From NCBI GenBank assembly GCA_039545315.1, contig BCIM01000001.1, forward strand, positions 1,482,807 to 1,546,806: a DNA stretch of 64,000 nucleotides, written 5' to 3'. The notes beneath the pieces were generated by a model. It did not search any database and had not been told where the DNA came from. It saw nothing but the letters and a program-made list of their open reading frames with translations. The position numbers and the translations under genes were made by a program. The first letter of the stretch is position 1. The number at the start of each line of letters is the position of its first letter. The DNA comes from Kondoa malvinella (taxonomy: Eukaryota > Basidiomycota > Agaricostilbomycetes > Agaricostilbales > Kondoaceae). Of this stretch, positions 33,079 through 43,777 are shown in pieces.

Positions 33079-35092
33079 TCACATATCAGCATGTGCTCTA
33101 AGCGGCATTACTAGACCCTGATTATCCTCCACTTGCACGTAATGATTCCTGCCTTGAAACTCGTACCGCACTTGCAGAACTTTCGCTTCACCTATACATG
33201 GGTCGTAGAAGCCTACAAGACCGCTCTTGCTCCGTCCAGCGGGAATGATGAGATGACTCTTGGCTACGAGACTCTGCAGCGCAATAGTGACATCCAGCGG
33301 GGTAATCTCTTGATTATCCGCTGCCTTGTAGAAAGCGCTTTGGATCATCAGACCATTCGCTTCTCGCTCGGCTGCAATGATCTTGTTCACTGATTGTCGC
33401 AAGATCGCAACCACGTCTTCTGCTTCTTTCTGCTGATGTATGAAAGTGTCAGAGTTGGCTTCTCGTAGCTCTGCTAGTTTCCTGTCAATGACCACCAGAA
33501 CCAATCAGAACAAGTCTGATGAATCCACTTTGGACTGACCTGGCTATTCGCCGCTTTTTTCTGGGTTTGAGGATACCGTGATGTATTGCTATCATTGATG
33601 CGCTCGGTATAGTGATGAGTGCTGCTATCAAAGGCAAATTCGGCTCTTTCGATAGCCCTATCGGAATTGCTATCCGTTGGCCAAGCCTTGTAATTCTGCT
33701 CATGGATTGATCAGCATTACATAGCTAATACATAATCAACTCACTGAATCTTGGCCGTCACAGCTCCATTAATACCCATGCTCATGCCCAAATGTAAATT
33801 CGCCTCGAGGGGTATCCTCCTCTCGGCAGAAAGCGTCACACTCCCACCACCAACCGTGGCATTCGCACCAACCTTGACCCTAACTGTCCTATCTAACATC
33901 CTAGTACCCCAATCCAAATTCACTCCCGTTTGAGCTACACTCGTATCGGCTGATACGGACCAGCCTGTTCTACTCGTCACGCCTATAGTAAGTGAAGGAG
34001 GGACTTGACGTGTCGCAGAAGCATATTCGGAACCCCATGGACCGAGTGTAAACAGTCCTGAGCGGAAAGAAACGAAATTGGTCAAGTGTGGCAGGATTTC
34101 TCGACCGGCGGTAAAGGTGAATTGGGGTGGCACAGCGAGCGTGCGGATGGTGGTAGAAGCGTTGTAGAATGATTCTTGATCCGGCTGATAGTTGGCTTTT
34201 AGGATTGCTGAACGAGGTTCTAAGAGAGAAGTAGAGGCTTCGAGACCTATTTTCGAGTTGTACTGATGCTTGAGGGTGGTCGTAAGATTGCCCGAAGAGA
34301 CGGAAGCTCCGTTGCTTTGCCTGGCTAGGATATTGGCAGAGCAGAGCAAGCGGGTACGTTCGGTCAGAGGGACTTGAGTCGAATGACGGAGATTGAAAGC
34401 TGTAGCTCTGACTGCTTCAACTCGTTCTCGCAAGGAGACTGTCGGTGCAGCCCATCGTTGTGAATAATCTGTTCTTGCGAATAGGCTAAGGGCGTTGATG
34501 GTCACCGTGGCATCGCCCTTCAATGCACGATTAGCTATGCTTGCTCCGCTCAAGGGATTGCATACCTTACCTTTGACCGCACTAAGCTATCCACACGTTC
34601 TATCTGTTTCTCCCTAGCCAAAAGCTGGAACTCCGCTTTGAGCTGTTATCATCTTCGATCAGACGATGCACGAACTGCAGCGAGATGTGCAAACCTCTGC
34701 TGCTGATTTGTGCTTTGCGCCTACACGCCATTCAGACTTCAAGCCTTCAACACCCAATGTATCATACACAGCGCGCTTCTCTGGATCGTTCAACACTTCA
34801 TAAGCTTGGTGTATAGCTCGAAAGTGGGAATTGGCAGTGTCCCTGAGGTTTTCTGCGTTCTTGTCTGGATGAAACTTTCTTGACAGCTAGCGTGGACATG
34901 AGCCACACTGCTGTGCTGTCTTGCCAGCGAAAGACGCACCGATTTGAAAGAATGGGTGATTTGAGCGTCATCTGCATCCTCTGGCACATTCAAGATCGCA
35001 TAGAAGGATCGTTCAGTGCTATCCAAGTCCAGCAACGACGTCTCCTCTTCTTCTTGGAAATCATCCTCAATGTCTCCTTCGGCCAGATTCAT
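33079..35092 (-). CDS. DNAJC11-type J-domain protein (DUF3395)
   Basis: Mitochondrial-membrane-associated J protein. The N-terminal J domain is split by an intron: STERSFYAILNVPEDADDAQ, then SFKS|LSRKFHPDKNAEN with the HPD motif near 34880, and QAYEVLNDPEKRAVYDTLG. The middle part (33741-34553) is rich in alternating Ser/Thr/Val strands typical of the predicted beta-barrel-like region of DNAJC11 proteins. The C-terminal DUF3395 region ends EFQGRNHYVQVEDNQGLVMP. Start 35092 (MNLAEGDIEDDFQ) is the first ATG in frame. About 580 residues. Known family members associate with MICOS/cristae organisation. Ends 92 bp from the convergent SURF4 gene. Confidence 0.9.
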
Positions 35093-35261
35093 GCGTGGTC
35101 GATAAACGGCAAACAAGCGTCAAATAAGCAAGCCCCCGGTAATCGTTTCCAACAATGTAAGTGTAATATTAATCAGTATGCCCATCTATAAAGGTGCGTG
35201 TATACAATAACAGTGTAGTAGAAACAATTTTGAGTCCATCTGTACAGTCGAAAGCCAAGAA

Positions 35262-36833
35262 TTATCGTCGGGCCTCTTCAAACTGACCCGCTGCTGGGTC
35301 ATTGACGACGTAAGAATTTGGTGCGTAGTTTGGAGTAGTGAGCACGCCGTTACTAGATTGGTAACCGGGTTGAGACATAGCGATGCCGCTTGGGTCATGC
35401 ACAGGCGCAGGGTCTTGCTGGTAGTATTCGGGATGCGAGGCGTAGTAGTCTGAACGCTGTTCGTCTGCGTTTGCTGGTGGGATCAGACCCTTTTCGTGCA
35501 GGCCTTGCTTCTTTTCTATCCGGCGCAGGTAGCGAGGCGAAGTCTTTGCGGCTGGCCAAAGATCGAGGATAAAAGTGCTACGTCAAGCTAAGATGAGCAT
35601 GTGGTGATCACAAGACCGACGGTTCGGCGACTCACAGGAAGTAGAGAGCGAGGATGAAAGCGATCGCCCATTCGCAAACGGCCGCGGCAGCTGACATGTG
35701 CGTCAGAGAAGCGCTCTCTTTTGCCAAGAAAGCTAGTGCTCACATGTGATACGGTCGCATCGCGCAGTATCGGAATCGCCCGTGCAAACACCATCTGCAT
35801 GAAAGTCAGCTCAGATCACACAAGTCAAGGGACAAAACGTACATAGTGCAGCAAATGCAATAGCAACGCAAATTGCAACGATGACAACAACAAGCTTCAT
35901 CAAACCATTGCGGCGCAGATGACGACGATCAGGGTGATCTATCAATTTGGGCGAATCATTAAGCGTTCCGATATGACTAGAAGACTGCTCACCCTCGTTG
36001 AGAGCAAAGTACTCCCAGGTCTGGAAGACGCAAGAGATAGCAACACCGAGGATGAAAATCGCAGCGCAAATCCAATGGATCTGAGAGAACGGAACGATCA
36101 GACCTTGCATTCCCCAATATCACGCCCAAACGTACTGTTGGATGCTGAGTATTCCTGAAGATAGAGCAGATGATCAAGCCGACACCTCCAATGAATGCGA
36201 ATATGATGGCTAGAATGTCGAGAATCCTTTCGCGCGATCTGACGGTTCCGCTGAAGTAGTCGATTAGCCTCGGTGCAATCAGATGACCTTGAAAACTTAC
36301 GGTATCCGGTCGACATGCCTGAGCCATCGCTCAAAGAGCATAGTCATCCAGTAGAAAAAGATGGTAAGGACGGCTCCAGTGATAAATAGCCAATGGTGCT
36401 TTGCTCCAACATCACTAATGAAGAGGATGTTGGCGTCTTCTGTTGGCCGGTATTCCCTGGCGTTGTCCTGTTTGAGGCCAATATCAGCCGAAAATAGGCT
36501 GTGTTGATTTTTGAGCTGACTTCGACTGTCCACCAAAGGAGAAGCCCTAAGATCAGGCCAAGCCAGCATACCGAACATGCCACTGGTGCCCATACATACT
36601 GCCCGCTGTATTGTTCATTCCTGGTCAGAATGATGATTCGGACTTTCGAGATTAGACCGACTAGGTGATAAATTTGAGCATTTTGCTTCGACCCAGGAAT
36701 GCAGACCAGAACTAGATTGGCGGAGGGAAAGGTATCCGTAGATCGGGGCGGGTTTGAAACGGCAGAGATGGAACAGGAGACAAAAAGAGAAAATTAGATC
36801 ATCAAAGGCGGGTGGACAACATACGAGCGTCAT
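35262..36833 (-). CDS. SFK1: SFK1/DRAM/Frag1 family membrane protein
   Basis: Six-pass plasma-membrane protein; yeast Sfk1 affects phosphatidylinositol-4-kinase and lipid asymmetry. Landmarks after splicing: YVWAPVACSVCWLGLILGLL, ILFISDVGAKHHWLFITGAV, LFERWLRHVDR, SRERILDILAIIFAFIGGVG, IHWICAAIFILGVAISCVF, TWEYFALNE, NGLMKLVVVIVAICVAIAF and AVCEWAIAFILALYFL. The order matches the family (ISD.GA, ERWLRH, CV.TWEY, EW..AF). A hydrophilic Tyr/Pro/Gln-rich tail ends QFEEARR. The start at 36833 is inferred: ATGACGCTC is followed by a strong GTATGT donor and a long (about 200 nt) first intron whose acceptor is not certain. Confidence 0.78.
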
Positions 36834-37025
36834 TTGTTTACAGGCCGCCGAGACGCAAATAGGAGATAGACTCAGGACAGAGCAAGGGGATCCCTGTATG
36901 GACTCTACTCTAGAAAGCAGCTCCAGGATTTACGAGCTTGAGCGAAATAGCGAAAGAAAAGCGATCGATGAACGGGGCAATAATTCGATGGCTGGGTCTT
37001 GGTCGACCAACATGTGATGATCATC

Positions 37026-38228
37026 TCAAATGTACGAGCCTCCAGCCTTGTGGTAGACCTGCAGCGTCCTCTTGAAGCCTTTTTGACCCGTCTCGCCTAG
37101 ATGCTCAACCCTCTCAAAGCCAATCTCCTCTAGCAGTATCCGCTGAAAGTCATCGGGCCTCATCTCTAGCTGATCATAGTTCTCCTTTAGCTGAGACGTC
37201 ATTTTCTTTGCTTTTGTATACGAATTCCAATCTTGAGCTTCGAGGATGAATTTGCCATTCGGTCGCAGACATTCAAAGACCCGAGTAAAGAAGAGCTTGA
37301 GACCGGCATCAAGTTGGTTGATGTGTATCCATTTCGAAACAGAGAAGCTATAGCAAATATTATCAGATAATGCAAGGTTCTGGGAGACCACGACCTACGC
37401 CAAAATCAAGTCGTATCCCTTGCGATCGCTATCTATTTCCTTGTTCACCCAGTCTGCCTGCAAGCATGCTCAACAATCAGCATCTCCAACGAGACTGAGC
37501 ACTATAGGCTAGCTTACATGCCGGAACCTTAGATTTTCGGGAAACAGTCTGACTTCTCTAGGCATGATCTTCCCTCTCCCCTGCCTGCCCGAGCGCTTAG
37601 TGGCCTCTTTCGCTTCGTCCTCTCCGATCTCCTCGAATTGAACCATCTGATCACCAGGCGGTTGAGGCAGAAAACCAAACATGCGAGGCATGGACAACGG
37701 AAAGTAGTCGCTCTTTGCTGTCTTCCATTGCGGTATTGTTTCTGCACTCGCTTCCTCTTCATCATTACCATTAGACGTTTCACCATCACCATGCCTACGA
37801 TCCCTTGAGCGAGATTCGAGCAGAAAGTCAAGCGGTTCTCGCAGACTCCAATCCAACTGAGCCTGCTTCTTGGCTAGCCCGACCAGTACATCATCAATAT
37901 CGACACCAGTGACCTTGTAAGGCGCATAAGCGCTCGCCAGTTGACTCGTCACTTTTCCGGCATTACAGCCTACGTCGAGACAACGCTTGTGCTGGACCCA
38001 TTCGCGCGGTATGAGTGACAAGCGAGTGTCAAGGGATGTATTGACTGCGCCTCGTTTGCTGTAGTAGCCTCTGTAATTGCCGTGTGATGCGACAAATTTC
38101 GACTTGCTTTCAGCAGACGGAGAGGACAGCTTTCGTCGCTTTGCTGCGTGCTGCAAGAGGTTCAGATTACTCAGCCATGTAGCTTGCATACGAGACACTG
38201 CTCTCACTTCACTTTCAGAACCGCTCAT
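37026..38228 (-). CDS. Bin3/MEPCE-type RNA methylphosphate capping methyltransferase
   Basis: SAM-dependent enzyme that methylates the gamma-phosphate of RNA polymerase III transcripts. The Bin3 signature is complete: GNYRGYYSKRG, RCLDVGCNAGKVTSQLA (SAM motif I) with VTGVDIDDVLVGLA, then after an intron YDLILAFSVSKWIHINQLD and GLKLFFTRVFECLRPNGKF, ILEAQDWNSY, and GFERVEHLGE. An acidic/Gly insertion (about 37700-37810) separates motif I from the catalytic half, as in MEPCE. The start MSGSESEVRAVSRM gives about 360 residues. In metazoans the target is 7SK, in fission yeast U6/telomerase RNA. The target here cannot be read from sequence. Confidence 0.9.
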
Positions 38229-38443
38229 GGTCTGACGTTGACCAGAAGCGAGTGTCGGACAAATAGCTATTACGAATCAGGGTTGCAATGCAGTACAAAG
38301 GCTACCCTTTCCGCCTCAGCTTGACACAATTGACCAGTAGAGATGCAGCATCTACAATAGTGAAGTCAGTTGACTGCGCCCAGACGAGGCTGCATCGTAC
38401 AGAATGAGTGATGACAGATCACGGATGTCCTCAGTCCAGAAGA

Positions 38444-38645
38444 TCACTTGGGGTGCTCTAGGGAAGAAGCTTCAGCATTTTGACCTTGTGAACAGTCACT
38501 ACAAGGCTCACTGGTGCAGTTGGCGCAGCTGCAAGGGTTGCAAGTACATTCGCTGCCGCAGTCTAGGACGTCAGGTCAGTTTCATCTGCGAGGAGAGGCG
38601 AAAAAGGAGAGACTCACTGTTGATAAGGGTGATGGAAGCAATCAT
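38444..38645 (-). CDS. Metallothionein 1 (30 residues, three exons)
   Basis: Exons 38618-38645, 38512-38562 and 38444-38457 join to 93 nt. The peptide begins MIASITLINN and continues CGSECTCNPCSCANC, ending TKHPK: six Cys in 30 residues, mostly CxC or CxxC, no aromatic residue and a lysine terminus. This is the pattern of short copper- or zinc-binding fungal metallothioneins. Both introns (GTGAGT and GTGAGC donors, CTAG acceptors, about 50 nt) are needed to obtain it. A 14-nt last exon encodes the tail. Expected in the cytosol, buffering Cu(I), Zn or Cd. A TATA-like box lies 57 nt upstream of the ATG. A near twin is at 40651-40854. Confidence 0.82.
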
Positions 38646-39005
38646 TGTGTTGTTTGAAGTATTGAGAGTATGGGAACAAGGGAGGCAAGCAGCGCCGACT
38701 GCTATATAAGCAGGCCTAATTGCCGCATGTACATAAGAGTGGGCTTGGTAGGCTGAAAGAATAGAAGAAGTCATGCGGGCGGACAGATGCGCCGTCGCCT
38801 TTGGCGTGATACCGTGGCATGTCATATGAAAGAGCATGTGGTGCAGCAAAAATGAGAGCAGAGAGGAAAAAGGCAGAGAAAAGGGCAATTTGAGGTCAAC
38901 CGTTACTATGCTCGAGCGCCGGACAACACCCAAGTCTTGAATCTGCTGCGAAGTCCGCCGAATCTCTGTCGATGCATATGATAGCTTGATGTAGTGGGAA
39001 GCGCC
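38646..39005. promoter_or_regulatory. Promoter and upstream region of metallothionein 1
   Basis: On the minus strand this 360-bp stretch precedes the metallothionein ATG. It holds a TTATATAG box at 38702-38709. A GGTGCAGCAAA segment near 38842 contains a GCAGC/GCTGC core like copper-factor half sites. I see no gene here. Confidence 0.45.
38702..38709 (-). promoter_or_regulatory. TATA-like box of metallothionein 1
   Basis: On the minus strand the sequence reads TTATATAG, centred about 60 nt before the start codon at 38645. A strong TATA element suits a sharply inducible gene. Confidence 0.6.
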
Positions 39006-40094
39006 TTAACGTTCTTGTGTAGTCACTGCAGTCCTAGCTGCTCTCCTCGAGTCACTGTATTCCTTGGCGCCGATTACGAAAACTTCATGTCGGTACGGCA
39101 GGGCAGTTGCGTGAATGCCCTCCGTGTCATGAAACGCAGGCTCCAAGTTGGTAGCGATCGAGCTATACTGTGCTTGTACATATGAGTGGTGATTCTCGCA
39201 TTGTTGACAGCGACCGGTTACTTGATGTTTACCTACGCATACTATGGTGAGTGGTAGAATAGTCAAGAAGCAGGATTGCTTACACGGACGATCCCTCGGA
39301 CGATCCCTCAAACCTCTACGCATGAAGTGCATGCCAAAATATGTGCAAGCAAGTGACATGGTTGTAACCGTATTCAATTGAAGCGCACCATGCACAGCGC
39401 CGTAACCGTGCGCATAATAAAAGGAAACAGCACTGTTACGAGCCGAGCACGTCGCAGTCAAGTTCGCCGATCTTTCTCTGCCAGCGAGCGCGCCAAGATG
39501 CAGAAGGTCTAGAAGCGAGCCAGCAATGGTGCATGACATCAACGTTCTGCCTGCCGGAGGCGACTTGAATTGAGTGGAGTACCATGGAACAGCCCGCATC
39601 TTTTTCGCTGTCCACAAAAAGTGCACTGACAGAGCGATCTGCTGCTTCTTCGCTTGCCCAACTTTGAACAGAACATAGCCCAGCACTCTAGGGCGCTCTT
39701 CAGGCGCGTGTTGCCCAATGATCAGGGCATAAGTACCTCGGCCGAGTGAAGATTCGCGAAAGGGCTTCATTCGCTCTTAATTCAATAAAATTCTTTTCCA
39801 AAGCAGTAGACAGAGACTCACCATGATGCCAGAATTACTGGGTACATTCCAGCGCCAGCCATCTCCATCTCTGAGCAAACGAGGGTTCTTCTGATCATTG
39901 GGATTCGCAAAATTGTCCTCGTTGTCGTCCAGCTGTGGTAGCCGCAACCGCCAGTTGTCAAATGAGGCTGAGTACTTGTCCGAGTAGTAGACTTGATGCG
40001 TGCAGTACTGAACCTGTAGCATGCGGCCAAGAAGCTCGATTTCGCCAGCAGGATTGGACAAGTTGAAGCTCAGACTTGAGGCTGCAGAAGTCAT
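39006..40094 (-). CDS. GNAT-like N-acetyltransferase candidate
   Basis: The start at 40094 (MTSAASSLSFNLSNPAGE) opens 91 residues with an acidic loop (LPQLDDNEDNFANPNDQK) and GDGWRWNVPSNSGIM. An intron near 39775-39823 then joins RMKPFRESSLGRGTYALII. GNAT-like features follow: RPRVLGYVLFKV as a beta-4 strand, LLDLLHLGALAGRERSA as motif A helix and ARNSAVSFYYAHGYGAV as motif B, where Asn, FY and GY match the usual N..A..FY...GF. The general order recalls NAA40-type protein N-acetyltransferases, but the acetyl-CoA Q/RxxGxG/A loop is not clear, and the middle may hide another intron. The region after YFGMHF is doubtful; the frame's stop is at 39006. Lies between the two metallothionein genes, same strand. 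Confidence 0.42.
39286..39309. repeat. 12-bp tandem duplication
   Basis: GGACGATCCCTC occurs twice back to back. It falls near the 3' end of the GNAT-like frame and adds four residues there (RDRP twice). Confidence 0.85.
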
Positions 40095-40650
40095 TGAAAC
40101 CACAGGTAGACACTGGCGGACTGGGACCAAGGTAGACAAGCAGCAACAGCTGACTTCGAGACTTGGCAAGCGACTTGCTCCCTTTGTCGAGCCCAGCCGC
40201 GTGAATCAGAGCGTGCAATGCTCAGCAAAGATCTGCTACCGTGCTTTGCTGTAGCTAGAAATCCGGGCATCATGTAGCGATAAGCTGAGATCTTGAGGAC
40301 TTCCACTTCTTGCTGAACACTGATGCTTTCCGCCTTTGTCTCGTTCAAGTTGGCACTGGGCCTGACAGCGATTGATAGATGGTACAAGCAGTTGAAGGAT
40401 CAGGGGCTTGATAGTCATGAGCACGATATGTCGTGGTGACGAGAATAGGGTCCAACAGTCGTTAAACGCATGGGTACAAACAGGTCCGGTCTCAGGCTAA
40501 CACATGCTACTCTGCCGCCTACACTGCCTGAGCTTCCCTCAAGGTATCGCACTTGGTCTATCAAAGGCAACGTCAGTTCAGTCAAGACATGAGATGAAGA
40601 CACACGTACGAAGAGCTGGCAGGTAAGAAAGAGAGAAGACGACAGCTGAT
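40095..40650. other. Intergenic region between GNAT-like and metallothionein 2 genes
   Basis: Contains the promoter of the GNAT-like gene and the 3' flank of metallothionein 2. Minus-strand frames at 40091-40387 and 40415-40603 show no recognisable content. I looked for a third metallothionein-like Cys cluster and found none. Confidence 0.5.
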
Positions 40651-40854
40651 CACTTGCAGCCGTGACCTATCTCCAAACTTCAGTCGATGACAGACCACAC
40701 ACAGAGGCGACTTACCGGCGCAACCGCAACCGGCACTACCAGAGCAGGTCGATGCGCAGCCACAGTTGGAGCAGCAGTCTAAGGGGAGGATCAGATGACT
40801 ACTAGATAATGTAGAAGGGAACGTACTGTTGTTGAAGGTAATTGTAGCGATCAT
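40651..40854 (-). CDS. Metallothionein 2 (35 residues, three exons)
   Basis: Exons 40827-40854, 40716-40778 and 40651-40667 join to 108 nt. The peptide begins MIATITFNNN, then CCSNCGCASTCSGSAGCGC, and ends AGHGCK: eight Cys in 35 residues. The first exon is 28 nt, exactly as in the gene at 38444-38645, splits the same codon, and encodes a matching leader (MIA[ST]IT). The last exon is again tiny (17 nt) and ends in lysine. The unspliced frame runs on for about 60 nonsense residues after a clear GTAAGT donor, so the 49-nt second intron is well supported. Likely a duplicated copy with diverged Cys spacing, which may mean different metal preference. Confidence 0.82.
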
Positions 40855-40911
40855 GTTCGGATATGTGTTTGAGATGGTGTCGGAGCAAGAACGAAAAGCC
40901 AAGTACGCTGG

Positions 40912-40921
40912 TCTTTTTATG
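40912..40921 (-). promoter_or_regulatory. TATA-like box of metallothionein 2
   Basis: On the minus strand CCATAAAAAG lies about 58-67 nt before the start codon at 40854, the same distance as the box of metallothionein 1. Confidence 0.5.
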
Positions 40922-41000
40922 GTGCGATGTTACATAAAGTGAAGGGTGTGAATGAGCAGAAAGATGAATGCCGAAATGTACAGGAGGTGAAAATGAATGC

Positions 41001-41052
41001 TAGAATGCTCTAGAATCGCAGCAGCTGATAAGCATCTGATAAGCAGCTGATC
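41001..41052 (-). promoter_or_regulatory. Motif cluster upstream of metallothionein 2
   Basis: Within 52 bp there are two GATAAG sites (41027-41032, 41038-41043), each inside CTGATAAGCA. GCAGCTGAT, containing the E-box CAGCTG, occurs twice (41021-41029, 41043-41051). A heat-shock-element-like run TAGAATGCTCTAGAATC (41001-41017) has GAA units in near-HSE phase. GATA factors control metal and nitrogen genes in basidiomycetes, and heat-shock factor drives yeast CUP1. A role at this promoter is inference from position, 150-200 bp before the ATG. Confidence 0.5.
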
Positions 41053-41105
41053 TAGGGAAACCAGGAGGGTACTCACCAATTTGAACAATGTGTACAGAAG
41101 AAAGA

Positions 41106-41966
41106 TTCAAGCGAGACCTATCATCTCCTCACAGCCTGAACATAGGCAGCCAGCGCCAGTAGCTGCATCATGATAGAACAGTGGTGTATGGTGCGGAGGT
41201 ACACTATAGGTCTTCTGTCAGCATTCGGAGCTAAATGCATCACGAGGACGAACCCATGACGATAAAACACTTCTTGAGCACTCGATAAGCTCGAAAGCGT
41301 AAGAGACCAATGACACGCCAAGCACGCGATAGCCGTATCGGTTTGACATAGAGCAGATGCTGGTGCTTGACAGACGAGACAGGACACATTACCAACCAAT
41401 TGCGCGAACGAAGGCCGAAGAGTAGATGAATTGTCCATATCGACATCATTGCTTTGCTGATCCATAGCTTGCCGTATGAAGTATTCAAGCTCCTCTTCTT
41501 CAGGCGGCTGCATCACATCTTCTACATCATCCTCAGGCAACACTTCGCCAACCTCATCTACCCAGTCATCCGAATAATCTCGCTTAAACATTTCCCACTC
41601 TCTTCGTATGATCTTGCGCATCACCAGCTCTTCTTCAGCAGACCATTGACCAGACCCTTCTTCTCTTGCAAACACAGTATTTGCATAGGCTGAACCACGA
41701 GCAGCCGTTAAAGCAGCAGACCGGTCAGATTTGATGCGCGACAAGCAACGATCAAGGAAACGATCATGTAGTCTGGCGCCAGAGCCATTTGGAACTTTTC
41801 GAATAGATTGTATGGACTTGTAGCTCGTCTGTCTGTGTGATAAGTGAGAAGGGCTGCTTGATGATGGGCCTGGCGAGCTGGACGTGGAAGCTGGTGGAGG
41901 GACGCTCAGAGTGTTCGGATTGAAGGGCGAGGAAGATCGTAAGCTGCTAGATGGGTCGTACTGCAT
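41106..41966 (-). CDS. RPA-interacting protein homologue
   Basis: Probable nuclear importer/partner of replication protein A. The N-terminus is Ser/Pro-rich; then RLHDRFLDRCLSRIKSDR resembles the N-terminal RPAIN motif. A middle acidic helix follows (EEELVMRKIIRREWEMFKRD, EEEELEYFIRQAMDQQS). The C-terminal zinc-binding region begins CLVCQAPASALC and CLACHWSLTLSSLSSAQE. Continuing unspliced gives a poor tail. Removing a 56-nt intron (about 41220-41275) gives KTYSVPPHHTPLFYHDAATG and CLCSGCEEMIGLA with stop at 41106, which adds the expected second Cys pair. About 265 residues; start MQYDPSSSLRSSS at 41966. Confidence 0.72.
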
Positions 41967-42451
41967 CCTTGTTTAGCCTTGGCCGTGCAGAAGGAACGCG
42001 AATTCTGCATGTTTTGGAATTTGGGAGTTGACGCGCGGCAAGTGCTATACAAGGCTATATATGTATTACAACTTATATACACAGGGAAGCTTTACTAGAG
42101 CTTATACTTGACCGCAAAGGAACTCCCTCGCCGTTGACAATTTGTCGACCGGAAAGAATGGCGCGCGATGGATTCGAGCAGCCTTCTGGTCGCATGGCCG
42201 CCCTAGTTGGAAGCTACGTACGCTGAGACTTGACAGTCTTGGCGCGCTGGCAGGCGAACAGGCAGAAAGTCGCCAATATGCTTTGCCGTATCGGTCGAAC
42301 TGTAGTCGGAAATCAGCATTATTTCGCTAGCATACCACGCTGGATCATACCTGAGGCACGAGTAAGCGATGTACATGCATCGGAGAAGCGCAACTTGGAA
42401 CAAAATGAGCTATTTGATCATCGTTTTGGATTGGCAGGCTAACCCAGCTCA
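41967..42451. other. Intergenic region, no gene seen
   Basis: Separates two minus-strand genes. It has the promoter of the RPA-interacting gene and the 3' flank of POP7. Plus-strand frames at 42142-42442 lack recognisable content. An AT-rich stretch with TATATATG lies at about 42056-42080. Confidence 0.5.
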
Positions 42452-43243
42452 TCAGCTTGAGTTTGGTGAAGAAGAGGCAGGACATACAAGAGACAGTCTG
42501 ATCTTGATCACACTCTTTGTTCGTGTCTGAAATTGAATGTCGACGTCCTAGATGACATATCAGCCAGTATACCGGGACATTAAAGCAGGCAGCTCACCTC
42601 TTCATCCTCGCCTTCGGGAATGATCTCATCCTGACAGTCTACACTATCCGTCCGGACATCCATCCCGACTGAATCCTCGCCGCATGTTAGATTGCCTTTA
42701 ACAGCTAGAGCGAGAGTCATAGCCAACGGAATAGCAGCTCCCATAGCATGAATAGTGACATGTTTGCATCTGCTACATCATCAGCTTGGTATTACAGACG
42801 CGCAGCAGGACTGACCCTCTCTTGTTGAAAGCAGACATGCACCTCTTGAGCGAATAAGCAAAGGCCGTGTTCCTCGTCACCCAGACTTCTTCCTCGCTTG
42901 TGCCATTCTTAGGAGCAGCCAAAAATCCTCCCGTGCCCAATTCCTGGTTGACTTTAGCGCCCGAAAGTGTCACTCCCGCTTGGTTCGACCCGTGAATACG
43001 AGACAGTCGAGTCTTTGGATGTCCTGCTACAGCGAGCTTCTTGACTTTGCCTGGGATGCGTTGACGTTTGCTGATGCTCTCTGTAGTATCTGCAGCGTTG
43101 CCAGCAGGTGGTGCAACGCTTTTCTGTTGTTTCGGCTTCGCAGTGGCATTGTGTTCCTTGCCTGCCCCTGCGCTGCTCTTTCTGGCTCGCTTGAACGCCC
43201 CTGCTTGACTGAATTCGTCGGCTGGCTTCTTTCGTTTACCCAT
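42452..43243 (-). CDS. POP7: RNase P/MRP subunit POP7 (Rpp20), Alba family
   Basis: RNA-binding subunit of RNase P and RNase MRP, pairing with Pop6/Rpp25. A Lys/Ala-rich N-terminal extension (start MGKRKKPADEF) precedes the Alba core. The core reads EVWVTRNTAFAYSLKRCMSA, then, after an intron, CKHVTIHAMGAAIPLAMTLA; the phrase IHAMGAAI is diagnostic. The strand region continues through GEDSVGMDVRTDSV and, after a second intron, DVDIQFQTRTKSVIKIRLSL. It ends with a Ser/Pro tail and stop at 42452-42454. The start at 43243 is chosen over in-frame ATGs up to 43294 because the basic extension begins there. About 225 residues, longer than yeast Pop7 because of the basic leader. Confidence 0.86.
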
Positions 43244-43777
43244 GCTCGTTGAATGGCAGGACATGATCTGCCTTCGTCTTTGGAAGTGCATCATTCGCGG
43301 ACTACATCATCATATTACTTTGCATTTCCGTATCAATCTGCAGGTCTGAACTATCTAGTTGAAGCTCCGTGCGAACGGCTACGTCTGAGCGATAATGAGC
43401 TGAGATCGCGTCTGGCTTGGACCCAAAGTTAAACCGCGTAACATGTCGTTTCGGCCAGCTCGCTTACCTGTTCGTTCACGTGGCAGTACTCTGATTCTGC
43501 CATCACATCACACCGGGAAGCAAAATAACATTGCCTATTCGAGCTCTTGAATTTTGAGAAAAGGGTGTCTTCCTAGGTCGTCGGATCGTAATTTGGGTGT
43601 GCTATGTCCTTGTCTCTACTTCAGTCCACCTTTCAGTCGGTCTACCTGCGTCAGCGCGTAAAAACACATCACTACTTGGCAGCGCTCCTTATCCGGAAAC
43701 CTTGATTCTCAAATTTTGACGATCTCTTTAATACGCATTGTTTATTTCACTCTTGCCGCCGTAATCTGCGTGTCACG
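43244..43777. promoter_or_regulatory. Divergent promoter of POP7 and the membrane-protein gene
   Basis: This 534-bp region lies between two start codons on opposite strands. It has several short C/T-rich blocks and no coding content I can support. Confidence 0.5.

Noticed and set aside
39286..39309. CRISPR-like or transposon repeat
   Set aside because: Only two 12-bp units in direct tandem without spacers; ordinary slippage.
42970..43010. tRNA B-box-like GGTTCGACCC
   Set aside because: It lies in the POP7 coding frame with no A box or cloverleaf partners.
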